This document shows positions 7,147 through 17,381 of a stretch of DNA of 64,000 bases, in pieces (positions within the stretch are counted from its first letter, which is position 1; each line of letters opens with the position of its first letter). This DNA comes from Streptomyces griseoviridis (GTDB lineage: Bacteria > Actinomycetota > Actinomycetes > Streptomycetales > Streptomycetaceae). Where the stretch lies: assembly GCF_005222485.1 (NCBI RefSeq), contig NZ_CP029078.1, positions 7,875,501 through 7,939,500 on the forward strand, given 5' to 3'. A program made the translations under genes and the position numbers. The notes under the pieces are model-generated. The model did no database searches and was not told the DNA's origin. It worked only from the letters and a program-made list of their open reading frames with translations.

Positions 7147-9750
7147 TCACACCGCGCCGAACGCCGTGAACGCCCAGCCCGTCGCCTGGTGCAGCGCGTC
7201 ACCCGGCAGGGCGGCCCGCGCGTCACGCAGCGCCTCCGCGAGCGACAGACCCGTGCTGAGGCCCTTGTGCAGGGCGAGCATCAGGGGCACCACGGCCGCG
7301 TCGTTGACCGGCGCGCTGCTCGCCACCACGCCCGCCGTGCCCAGCGGCAGCAGCGCGGTCACCAGACCGAGCAGTTCGTCCGCGCCCACCGACGCGAGCC
7401 GCGCGGTGTCGCAGCTCGACAGGATGATCCGGTGCGGACTGCGGTCCAGGCGCTCGAAGTCGTGCACGATCAGCGGCCCGTCCGCCATCCGCAGCGACGA
7501 GAACAGCGGGCTGTCGGCGCGGAACGTACCGTGCGCGGCGATGTGCGCGAGCGCCGCCCCGTCCAGCTCCCGCAGCACCCGCGGCACGCGCGCGGCCTCG
7601 TGCTCGAGCAGCGTCGGACGGCCGTACCTGTCGGCGAGTTCCGGCACCTCGGCGCCACCCGACGCCAGCCCGGGACCGCGCACCAGCACCTGCCGGTCGT
7701 CCGGCGGCGGCTCCGTCTCCAGGGCCCGCAGCCAGCTGCTCGCCGACGGCGACACGCTCAGCACCCGCTCCCGCAGCGACGGCAGCAGCGCCCACGGCAC
7801 CCGGTGCAGCCGCCCCGGCGGAACCACCACCACGGGACCCGAACCCAACTGCGCGGCGGCCGGCCCGAGCAGCAGCTCCTCCAGCCGCCGTCCCATCGCC
7901 TCGACCAGCGGCAGCCGCGCCTCCGCCCCCGGATGCGCCAGCCGCCGCAGCCCGGCCTGCACGTGCTCGGCCTCCACCTCGGCCTCCGCGAGGAGCCCGG
8001 CCTCGAACCGCCGCACCCGCCCGTCCCCGCACAGCAGCACCTGCACCCGGCCGTCGAGCACCGCCAGCTCCACCAGCCGCACCCCGTCGAGCCGCGCCAG
8101 CAGCCGGCCGACGTCGAACCGGTCGCCGTCGCCCGGGGTCTCGCCGCGGATGTGCAGCGTCCTGGAGCGGATCTCCCGCTCCAGGCGCCGCTGCTCACGG
8201 TCGAGGGCCGGCACCGGACGCCCGTCGCTGCGGGCCTCCTCCGCGCGCGCGGCGATCTCACGGAACGCCGTCAGGTCACCGAGCAGCGCCGGATCGGCCG
8301 GCGGCCTGGTCGGCGGCGCCGACAGCACCGTGGCCCGCCACCGCTCGCTCCACACCAGCAGCCGGCGCGGCCCGCCCGACTCCAGGCTCGCCTGCTGCGC
8401 CAGCGCCGCCAGCTCCGCGCCCTGCTCGGTGGCGCGGGCCCGCAGCTCCGAGGCGCCCAGCGTGGTCCGGTGGTCGTCCAGCACGTCGAGACCGCGTCTG
8501 CACGCCTCCAGGACACCCCGGCCCGAACCGGCGGACCTGGCCCGCAGCGCCTGCGCCGCCCAGCCCGTCATCCGGGCCAGCGGCGGCCCGCCGTGCCGGC
8601 TGCGGGCGGCGACCGCCAGATGCCGTTCCGCGTCGTCCGTCCAGCCGAGGCCGAGCGCGATCCGGCCGGCGAGCAGCGACGCCTCCGGGGCGGCCGGCGC
8701 CCCGAAGGAGGCCAGCTTCTCCGCGACCGCGGCGGCGTCCGCGACCAGCCGCCCCGAACCCCGCCCCGCCGCCACCCGCGCCTGGATCAGCACCAGCCTG
8801 GCGTGCGTCTCCCACCAGGGGCGTCGCTGCCCCGCGAACAGCCGCACCGCGAGCGCCGCGCGCGCTATCGCGGTGCCGGGATCGCCCGCCAGACGCGCCG
8901 CGCGGGCGGCCACCAGGAGCAGTTCGGCCTTGCGGGTCGACTGCCCGCCGATGCCGTCGAGCACCCCGATCGCCGCGTCCGCCTCGATGACCGCCTCGGA
9001 GGCCAGCCCGGCCGCCATCAGGACCTCGCAGCGCCTGATGTACAGCATGAACGAGGGGGTGCCGAGCTTCGCGTACCGCTCCTCCGCCTCGTCGAACAGC
9101 CGCAGCGCCACCGGGATGTCACCCGAACGGAACGCGGCGAGCCCCCGGCTCTCCACCGCGTCCGCCTTGTCGTGCTCCTGTCCCGTCGTGCCCCAGAGGG
9201 CCTCGGCCGCCGTGAAGTCGGCGTCCGCGCGGTCCACCGCGCCCACCGCCAGATGCACCGTCGCGCGCAGGGTCAGCGCCCGCGCCACCCAGATGACGTC
9301 GTCGACCTGGCGCAGCACCGGTATCGCCCGCCGCACGTCCTCCAGCGCCTCACGGTGCCTGCCGAGCACCCAGTGCGCGTAGGCCCGCCGGTACAGCACC
9401 CGCGCGCGGGTGTGCCCGCTGCCCCGCTCGACCCCGCGCTCCAGGGCGGCGAGACCCTGCTGGGTGCGCCCGGCGTGCACCAGCGCCACCCCGAGGGCGG
9501 CCAGCACGTCCGCCTCCCGTTCCGCGGACTCCGCGCGCGCGGCGAGGTCCCGGGCACGCCGAAGGTGACGCAGGGCGATCCGCATGTCGCCCCAGTCCCG
9601 CTGCCAGATCCCGATCACCTGATGCGCCACGGACGCGTGCAGAGGCGACGGGTCCGCGCCGAGCACACCTTCCGCCCGTGCCAGCGCGTCGTTCGGGGCG
9701 GCGAACACCATGGGCAGAAGTTCGAGTACCGATTCGCTTCCCCCTGTCAC
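7147..9750 (-). CDS. TPR-CHAT caspase-like protease
   Basis: About 867 aa from GTG 9750; an upstream in-frame start at 9786 is possible. Residues about 30-430 are TPR-like helical hairpins rich in Ala/Leu. The C-terminal 350 residues are a CHAT domain. The catalytic His is in HIAAHGTFRADSPLFSSL (about His740) and the Cys is in ILSSCDTA (about Cys780). CHAT proteins are caspase-fold proteases whose TPR part receives a trigger. There is no signal peptide or membrane segment. It is divergent from a subtilisin-sigma-small protein operon, 110 bp away. This pairing suggests a proteolytic signalling module. The substrate is unknown, and the small acidic protein at 11932 or the sigma factor are candidates. 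Confidence 0.9.
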   Translation of the reverse strand: MTGGSESVLELLPMVFAAPNDALARAEGVLGADPSPLHASVAHQVIGIWQRDWGDMRIALRHLRRARDLAARAESAEREADVLAALGVALVHAGRTQQGLAALERGVERGSGHTRARVLYRRAYAHWVLGRHREALEDVRRAIPVLRQVDDVIWVARALTLRATVHLAVGAVDRADADFTAAEALWGTTGQEHDKADAVESRGLAAFRSGDIPVALRLFDEAEERYAKLGTPSFMLYIRRCEVLMAAGLASEAVIEADAAIGVLDGIGGQSTRKAELLLVAARAARLAGDPGTAIARAALAVRLFAGQRRPWWETHARLVLIQARVAAGRGSGRLVADAAAVAEKLASFGAPAAPEASLLAGRIALGLGWTDDAERHLAVAARSRHGGPPLARMTGWAAQALRARSAGSGRGVLEACRRGLDVLDDHRTTLGASELRARATEQGAELAALAQQASLESGGPRRLLVWSERWRATVLSAPPTRPPADPALLGDLTAFREIAARAEEARSDGRPVPALDREQRRLEREIRSRTLHIRGETPGDGDRFDVGRLLARLDGVRLVELAVLDGRVQVLLCGDGRVRRFEAGLLAEAEVEAEHVQAGLRRLAHPGAEARLPLVEAMGRRLEELLLGPAAAQLGSGPVVVVPPGRLHRVPWALLPSLRERVLSVSPSASSWLRALETEPPPDDRQVLVRGPGLASGGAEVPELADRYGRPTLLEHEAARVPRVLRELDGAALAHIAAHGTFRADSPLFSSLRMADGPLIVHDFERLDRSPHRIILSSCDTARLASVGADELLGLVTALLPLGTAGVVASSAPVNDAAVVPLMLALHKGLSTGLSLAEALRDARAALPGDALHQATGWAFTAFGAV

Positions 9751-9757
9751 CCCACGG

Positions 9758-9763
9758 ATGGTA
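9758..9763 (-). promoter_or_regulatory. Putative -10 box of the CHAT gene (leaderless)
   Basis: On the minus strand TACCAT is followed by seven bases and then GTG at 9750. That is the spacing expected if transcription starts at the G of the start codon, giving a leaderless mRNA. No convincing ribosome site precedes this GTG, and the -35 element is weak. Confidence 0.4.
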
Positions 9764-9860
9764 GTCGTCCGGATTGCGCGGGACACCCGTTCGGCGCTGT
9801 ATCAAACGACGGCCAGGTGGATCTGTATGACGACCGGCCGTCCCAGGGGGAGGACACACG

Positions 9861-11279
9861 ATGGCACCACAGCGATTCCGGGAACAGTTCGACCAGATCC
9901 AACGCTCCCTGTCGGGCGTCGCCCTGGCCATGGGGCCTGACGACTCGGCGGAGTTCATCTACGAGAAGGGCGTCGTCCTCGCCCGCGACGGCGACGAGGC
10001 CCGCCTCGTCGAGGACACGGTCCGCACCCACTTCGCCGCCGCCCCCGACCTGGTCGCCGACCACGTGCGCAGGGCGAGCCCGGAGACCAACCGCTCCGGC
10101 ATCACCCGCATCCGCGTCGGCGACCCAGGACAGGGCGACCGGCGCGGTGACCACACGGTGGCCGGCGCGCTGCGCGCGCTGCGCGAGCACGAGAACCGCC
10201 ACGGCCGCCGGCTGGTCAGCCGCAACCACGTGGTGGGGATCGCCGTCAACTCCTGCCCGGGGGACGAACCGGTGCCCGTCGCGCGCGCCGAGGCACCCAA
10301 CCCGGCCGCGGCCGACACCGAGCACGACCGGGACACCGCGGTCCAGGTCCTGGTCATCGACAACGGCCTCACCCACGACCACGCCGCCTACCCGCTGCTC
10401 GCCCACACCCGGGGCGACACCCAGGTGCGGGAGACCGACGACGCCGGGATCCTCCAGCAGTACGTCGGGCACGGCACGTTCATCGCCGGGCTGCTCGCCG
10501 CCGTCGCGCCCAACACCGACATCACCGTCCGCAACACCCTGAGCGACGCGGGCGCGGTCCTGGAGTCCGAGTTCGGGGAGCTGCTGTTCGACGCCGTCGA
10601 GGAGGGCGGCTGGCCGGACATCCTGAGCCTCTCCGCCGGCACGCCCAACGGCCGGGTGGACGGCCTGCTCGGCCTCGACGCGTTCATGCGGGCGCTGCGC
10701 GAGCGGCACACCCTGCTGGTCGCCGCCGCGGGCAACAACTCCAGCGCCACCCCGTTCTGGCCCGCCGCCTACGCGGCCCTGCCCGAGTACCGGGACGCCG
10801 TCCTGTCGGTCGGCGCGCTGCGCGGCGACGGCGAGTTCGGCGCCTGCTTCAGCAACCACGGCCCCTGGGTGCGGGCCTACGCCCCCGGCGAGCGGCTGAC
10901 CAGCTCCCTCACCGGGTTCGACGGACCCGTCCCGTACGTCTACCAGCACAGCACCTACGAGGACTGCCGGTTCGGGTTCGGCTACCGCTGCACGTGCAGC
11001 CACCCGCGCCACGCGGGCGTGCTGAGCGACGAGGGCGCGATCGCCAAACCCGACCAGGTGATGTTCGACGGACTGGCCCAGTGGAGCGGCACCTCGTTCG
11101 CCACCCCCGTCGTCGCCGGCCTCGTCGCCTCCCACATGACGGCGGAGAAGGAGACCGACCCGCGCGAGGCCGCGCGGCAACTCCTCGCCCGCAACACGGA
11201 GTTCGCCGAGGTGCGCGGAGCGCACGTACCGGCGCTCAGGCCGGCCACCTGGCGCCCGGTCGAGGTGAGCACCGCGTGA
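9861..11279 (+). CDS. S8 subtilisin-like serine peptidase, cytoplasmic type
   Basis: 472 aa from ATG 9861, with GGGGGAGG at 9846-9853. The triad is intact: Asp167 (VLVIDNGL), His204 (GHGTFIAG), Ser412 (GTSFATPVVAG), with oxyanion Asn292 (AAAGNNS). The 160-residue N-terminal part has no signal peptide and no inhibitor-like prodomain pattern, so it probably acts inside the cell. A Cys-rich insertion (Cys369, Cys377, Cys379) lies between the oxyanion Asn and the Ser. The sigma gene follows closely. A GTG overlapping its TGA (11276) is in the sigma frame, but a better sigma start lies at 11360. Association with a CHAT protease and sigma factor implies regulated proteolysis. Confidence 0.93.
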   Translation: MAPQRFREQFDQIQRSLSGVALAMGPDDSAEFIYEKGVVLARDGDEARLVEDTVRTHFAAAPDLVADHVRRASPETNRSGITRIRVGDPGQGDRRGDHTVAGALRALREHENRHGRRLVSRNHVVGIAVNSCPGDEPVPVARAEAPNPAAADTEHDRDTAVQVLVIDNGLTHDHAAYPLLAHTRGDTQVRETDDAGILQQYVGHGTFIAGLLAAVAPNTDITVRNTLSDAGAVLESEFGELLFDAVEEGGWPDILSLSAGTPNGRVDGLLGLDAFMRALRERHTLLVAAAGNNSSATPFWPAAYAALPEYRDAVLSVGALRGDGEFGACFSNHGPWVRAYAPGERLTSSLTGFDGPVPYVYQHSTYEDCRFGFGYRCTCSHPRHAGVLSDEGAIAKPDQVMFDGLAQWSGTSFATPVVAGLVASHMTAEKETDPREAARQLLARNTEFAEVRGAHVPALRPATWRPVEVSTA

Positions 11280-11359
11280 ACGTCCTGTCGGCCGGTACAC
11301 GTGCCGGGACGGCCCCTCCCACGGCGTACGATGACATGCCGTACTCGAGGGGTGGGGCC

Positions 11360-11935
11360 GTGGACCGTTCAGATGTCGGCGCGCTTGTCCAGTCGGCGAT
11401 CGACGGTGACGCGGCCGCGTGGAAAGCGCTGGTGGAAGGGCTGAGCCCGCTGGTGTGGTCGGTCGCGCGAGCGCACCGGCTCTCCGACGCCGACGCGCAC
11501 GAGGTCTACCAGACCGTGTGGTTCCGTTTCGCCCAGCACCTGGGCCGGATCAGGGAACCGCAGAAGGCGGGCTCCTGGCTGGCGAGCACCGCCCGCCACG
11601 AGAGCCTGAAGGTGATCAAGAGCCTGCGGCGGCTCACCCCGACGGACGATCCCCAACTGCTCGACCGGGTCAGCGAGGACCGCACCCCCGAGCAGTCGCT
11701 GCTCGACTCGGAGGAGGCCGCCGCCGAGTCCGAGCGCATCCGCCACCTGTGGCAGGAGTTCGAGGAACTGGGCGACCGGTGCAGGCAGTTGCTGCGCGTC
11801 CTGATGGCGTCGCCGCCGCCCAGCTACCAGGAGGTGTCCGCGGCCCTCGGGATCGCCGTGGGCAGCATCGGACCGCTGCGCCAGCGGTGTCTGCGGCGCC
11901 TACGGGCGCGACTCGAAGCACGGGGAGCGGTGTGA
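11360..11935 (+). CDS. ECF-like RNA polymerase sigma factor
   Basis: 191 aa from GTG 11360, chosen because GAGGGG (11347-11352) lies 7 bases upstream and family members begin near DRSDVGALVQ. ATG 11336 is an alternative. Region 2 (SPLVWSVARAHRLSDADAHE, then VYQTVWFRFAQHL) and region 4 (PSYQEVSAALGIAVGSIG) are both visible; no C-terminal extension is present. A TACGAT at 11327-11332 could be an internal -10, giving some independent transcription. Its stop overlaps the start of the small acidic protein by 4 bases, implying translational coupling, as is usual for a sigma and its inhibitor. Confidence 0.9.
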   Translation: MDRSDVGALVQSAIDGDAAAWKALVEGLSPLVWSVARAHRLSDADAHEVYQTVWFRFAQHLGRIREPQKAGSWLASTARHESLKVIKSLRRLTPTDDPQLLDRVSEDRTPEQSLLDSEEAAAESERIRHLWQEFEELGDRCRQLLRVLMASPPPSYQEVSAALGIAVGSIGPLRQRCLRRLRARLEARGAV

Positions 11936-12432
11936 ACGACATGGATGACCTGAGCGGTACGGGCGGCCGGGACGGCGAGGACTCCTTCGCCGTCGAGGAA
12001 CCCGCCCTCGGCCGGCTGGACGGCGAACTGCGCGGGGCCGCCGCGGTCCTCGACCCGGTGCCGACCGCCCTCGAGCAACTGGCCGTGGAGGCGTTCGCGC
12101 TGCACGACCTGGACGCCAGGATCGCCGAGCTGACCTTCGACTCGGTGACCGACGCGATCCCGGTCAGGGGCGCGGTGGAGGCACCGCGCATGCTGACGTT
12201 CCAGGCCGACGGGCTGACCGTCGACGTGGAGCTGACCGGGCACGGCCTGATGGGGCAGGTGCTGCCCCCGCAGACGGCGGCCATCGAGGTGCTGAGCGGC
12301 CCGCGCGCGGGCTCCTCGCTGACCACCGACCCGCTGGGCCGGTTCACCTCGCAGGAGCCCCCGTCCGGCCCGTTCGCGCTGCGGCTGCGCACCGGCGGGG
12401 GCGTCCTCGTCACCGACTGGCTGACGGCCTGA
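11932..12432 (+). CDS. Small acidic protein coupled to the sigma factor (candidate anti-sigma or protease substrate)
   Basis: 166 aa from GTG 11932, sharing GTGA with the sigma stop; ATG 11941 is an alternative. The ribosome site GGGGAG is at 11922-11927. An acidic disordered start is followed by a helix (ALEQLAVEAFALHDLDARIA, then ELTFDSVTD) and a C-terminal beta-rich half with a GRFTSQEPPSGPFALRLR strand pair like a carboxypeptidase-regulatory or transthyretin-like fold. There are no zinc-binding HCC residues and no membrane segment, so it is not a classical ZAS anti-sigma factor. Position and coupling suggest it controls the sigma factor. I do not recognise the family by name. Confidence 0.75.
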   Translation: MNDMDDLSGTGGRDGEDSFAVEEPALGRLDGELRGAAAVLDPVPTALEQLAVEAFALHDLDARIAELTFDSVTDAIPVRGAVEAPRMLTFQADGLTVDVELTGHGLMGQVLPPQTAAIEVLSGPRAGSSLTTDPLGRFTSQEPPSGPFALRLRTGGGVLVTDWLTA

Positions 12433-12453
12433 CGGAGGCGGCGGGACCCGCGC

Positions 12454-13677
12454 TCACCAGGTGACGGGCAGGTTCCGCGGCCCCCGGATCATGGTCCGGC
12501 GCCGCCAGGCCACCTGGTCCGCGGGGACCGCGAGCCGCAGTCCCGGCAGCCGGTCGAGGAGCGTGTCCACGAGCAGTTCGGTCTGCGTGCGGGCCAGTAC
12601 CGCGCCCGTGCAGTAGTGCGGCCCGTTCCCGAACGCCAGATGCGGGTTCGGGGCCCGCTCGACGTCGACGCGGTCCGGGTCGGGGAAGACCTCCGGGTCC
12701 CGGTTGGCGGCCAGGTAGGACACGTACACCGGCTCGCCCGCGGCGATCCGGTGGCCGGCCACCTCGACGTCCTCCAGGGCGATCCTGGCCAGGCCGACGG
12801 AGGAGCGGTGCGGGATGTACCGCAGCAGCTCGTCCAGGACCGGGCCCCGCGCGCCCGGCCCGAGCGCGCGGGTGGCGCGCAGCAGCTCCGGGTCGGTCAG
12901 CATCAGGAACAGCATCTGCCCGCAGTTGTGGGTGACGGCCTCGCCGCCGATCTGCAGCGGCCCGGCGAGCCCGACCGCCTCCTCCTCGCTGATCTCCCCG
13001 CGCCCCACGGCCGCGCCCAGCAGCGCGTACACGTCCTCGCCCGTGCCGCCCGCGCGGGCCCTGATGGTCTCCGCGATCCAGCCGTACAGGCCCTCCTTGG
13101 CCCGGCCCGCGGCCTCGGCTCCGGTGGTGGAGATGATCTCCCGGGTCCAGGAGTGCACCCGCTCCCGGTCCTCGGCCGGCACCCCCATCACCTCGCTGAC
13201 CACGGCGAGCGGGAACGGTTCGAGGACCCGCTCGATCAGATCGGCCGGCGGCCCGTCCCGCACCACGCCGTCCACCAGGTCGTCGAGCAGCCGCTGCGCC
13301 CGGGGCCGCAGCCGTTTCATCGCGGCCACCGTGAACGCGCCCGCGACGGCCTTGCGCAGCCGGTTGTGGTCGGGCTGGTCGGCGAAGGCGAGCGAGCCGG
13401 GGCGCGGCTTGAAGTGCGGTGCCATCCGGGTGACCTGGCGCCGCGTCACCTCGGCGCGGCCGAAGCGCGGATCGTTGGTGACGGCGCGGACGTCGTCGTA
13501 GCGGGTGGCGAGCCACGCCCAGCCCTCGCCGTGCGGCAGCCGGATGCGGGTCAGCGGGCCCTCCCGCATCAGCTCCGCGAGCACCGGGTCGAAGTCGGCG
13601 CCGTCCAGGTCGAGGGCGGGCCACTCCCGCACGGGCGGGGCGGTCGTCGTGGTCAGGAGAGCGGGATCCTCGGTCAT
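12454..13677 (-). CDS. Cytochrome P450
   Basis: 407 aa. The heme loop FGNGPHYCTGAVLAR places the thiolate at Cys356. The K-helix carries DELLRY (ExxR). The I-helix reads LQIGGEAVTHN: the acidic Glu is present but the usual following Thr is Ala, as in EryF-like P450s where substrate hydroxyls assist oxygen activation. The N-terminus is soluble. It lies 57 bp downstream of the amidohydrolase gene in the same direction, so the two may be co-transcribed. No ferredoxin is adjacent. Substrate unknown. Confidence 0.95.
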   Translation of the reverse strand: MTEDPALLTTTTAPPVREWPALDLDGADFDPVLAELMREGPLTRIRLPHGEGWAWLATRYDDVRAVTNDPRFGRAEVTRRQVTRMAPHFKPRPGSLAFADQPDHNRLRKAVAGAFTVAAMKRLRPRAQRLLDDLVDGVVRDGPPADLIERVLEPFPLAVVSEVMGVPAEDRERVHSWTREIISTTGAEAAGRAKEGLYGWIAETIRARAGGTGEDVYALLGAAVGRGEISEEEAVGLAGPLQIGGEAVTHNCGQMLFLMLTDPELLRATRALGPGARGPVLDELLRYIPHRSSVGLARIALEDVEVAGHRIAAGEPVYVSYLAANRDPEVFPDPDRVDVERAPNPHLAFGNGPHYCTGAVLARTQTELLVDTLLDRLPGLRLAVPADQVAWRRRTMIRGPRNLPVTW

Positions 13678-13734
13678 GCGTCCACCCTCACCGCGTCCGG
13701 GGCGGCTGTCGCGCCGGAGTGCGCCAGCCGGTGG

Positions 13735-14532
13735 TCACCGGCTCACCGCGTCGACCAGCGCGGACAGCGCCGCCGCGAGCCGCTCCAGCCCGGCTCCCGC
13801 GGGTCCGCCGGGCTCCGTCATGTAGGTGTCCCGGCGGATCTCCACCATCAGCGCGCTCACCCTCGGGTCGCTGCGGTGGAACGCCAGCGGCACATAAGTC
13901 CCGCCGAACGGGCTGTCCACGCCCGTCCCGCCGCACCCGGCGAACGCCTCCCGGGCCGCCGCCAGCAGGGCGGGCGGGGTGTGGAAGGCGTCGGTGCCCA
14001 GGCAGACCGGCGGGCGGGGACCGGTGCCGTGCAGCTCGTAGGGCAGGGCCCGGCTCGGGTAGGAGTGCACGTCCACGATCACGGCCCGTTCGGTGGCGGC
14101 CAGCCGGTCGGCGACCGCCTCGGCCATCGCCGCCGCGTAGGGGCGGAACCACCGGGCGAGCAGCGGCTCGGGGTCGGTGTCCTCGGCGCGCAGCGGCTCG
14201 CGGTGCGCGGTACGGGTGTAGACGGCGCCCATGCCGACGGCGCGCATCTCCTCCCGCTCGTCCGGGAACCGCTCCGGGTCGACGACCAGCCGCGAGAGCC
14301 CGTTCACGAACCGCCACGGGGTGACGGCGGACCGCGCGGCCGCCGCCTCGGCCAGCTCGGCGGTGTGCGCGTCGGTGAGGTGGTCGAGCTCCCGCTCCAG
14401 CGCCGCGTCGTCGAGCAGGATGCCCGCGCGCACCTCCGCCGGTACCGCCCGCGCCCCGTGCGGCACGTGCAGGACGACGGGGGAGCCGGCCGCGCCGGGC
14501 AGCAGGGCGAACGGCGGTGCGGCGGACGGCAT
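13735..14532 (-). CDS. N-formylglutamate amidohydrolase family protein
   Basis: 265 aa from ATG 14532, with a GGGAG ribosome site. Family features are SPVVLHVPHGARAVP at the N-terminus, LDHLTDAHTAEL, VNGLSRLVVDPERF and the metal-site strand VIVDVHSYPS. The family hydrolyses N-formylglutamate or related N-acyl amino acids using zinc. There is no hut gene nearby, so a histidine-degradation role is not supported by context. The coding end forms a near-perfect palindrome (13726-13743) just before the P450 gene. Confidence 0.85.
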   Translation of the reverse strand: MPSAAPPFALLPGAAGSPVVLHVPHGARAVPAEVRAGILLDDAALERELDHLTDAHTAELAEAAAARSAVTPWRFVNGLSRLVVDPERFPDEREEMRAVGMGAVYTRTAHREPLRAEDTDPEPLLARWFRPYAAAMAEAVADRLAATERAVIVDVHSYPSRALPYELHGTGPRPPVCLGTDAFHTPPALLAAAREAFAGCGGTGVDSPFGGTYVPLAFHRSDPRVSALMVEIRRDTYMTEPGGPAGAGLERLAAALSALVDAVSR

Positions 14533-14718
14533 GGCGGCTCCCGGGGGCGTTGTCAGTGGCGTGACGCATCATCAAGGTGTCACATCGGCGACCGCCCGCG
14601 AGGGCCGCTGGGGGAAGGGGGAGCGCCATGCGCGTCAGCCGTGCGGTGCGGCGGCCTGGAGGCCGCGGGCGGCGGGGCGCCCGCCTGTCGCCGCGCCGGT
14701 GGGGCCCGGCATGGCTCC

Positions 14719-14746
14719 GCCCCGGCGGCCGAGGGCACGCCGGGGC
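14719..14746 (-). terminator. Terminator of icd
   Basis: GCCCCGGCG (14719-14727) pairs perfectly with CGCCGGGGC (14738-14746) around a 10-base loop. It lies 38 bases after the icd stop on the minus strand. No T-run is present, which is common in this genus. Confidence 0.6.
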
Positions 14747-14783
14747 GGAGGTGACACGGTCGTCGGCCGTGGCCGGACGGGCG

Positions 14784-17003
<2,220 letters not shown>

Positions 17004-17378
17004 CGGGTGCTCCGCTCCACGTCTGCAACATTGCTCGACATCAAGATATCTCGTGACGGACCCCGACTCGACAGGGGTCCGGCCCTGCGGCCGGTTCAGG
17101 ACCGCCCCGCCGGGGCGACCCGGACGCCACGGCGGTCCCGTGAGCCGGGCCGGACCCGGCGGTCGATCTTGGACGCGGGCGGAGGGCGGACGCCCGCCGG
17201 CGTCGGACTCCTGCGGAAGGCGGACAGCCGCCGGCCCGACGGTTCGCCGAACCGCCATCGCGACGGTTCACCGAACCGACATCGCGACGGCTCGCCGAAC
17301 CGACATCGCGCCGGCTCGGCGACCCGCCGTCCCGACGGCTCAGCGAGCCGCCGGCCCCACGGCGCGGCGAACCGCCGG
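17004..17378. other. 375-bp gap upstream of icd, largely repeat
   Basis: No gene is supported here. It should hold the icd promoter near 17020-17080 (the sequence around 17030-17050, with TTGCTCGACATC, is the least GC-rich part). Its left half near 17100-17200 is plain GC-rich DNA, and its right half is the 24-bp hairpin repeat array listed separately. Confidence 0.5.
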
Positions 17379-17381
17379 TCA
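17238..17381. repeat. Six 24-bp tandem repeats, each a small hairpin
   Basis: Units start at 17238, 17262, 17286, 17310, 17334 and 17358, with the form GACGGTTCGCCGAACCGNCA plus four bases. A degenerate unit precedes them at 17214. The core CGGTTC-GCC-GAACCG is an inverted repeat (6-bp arms, 3-base loop), best kept in units 1-3 and partly compensated in unit 5 (CGGCTC...GAGCCG). The array ends at the mscS stop codon and lies upstream of icd. Confidence 0.85.

Noticed and set aside
7189..10542. 1117-codon plus-strand frame
   Set aside because: Antisense to the CHAT gene and out of frame with the subtilisin. Composition is Arg/Pro/Gln-rich noise.
13735..14532. Histidine-utilisation role for the amidohydrolase
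   Set aside because: No hutH, hutU, hutI or formiminoglutamate enzyme genes lie nearby; the neighbour is a P450.
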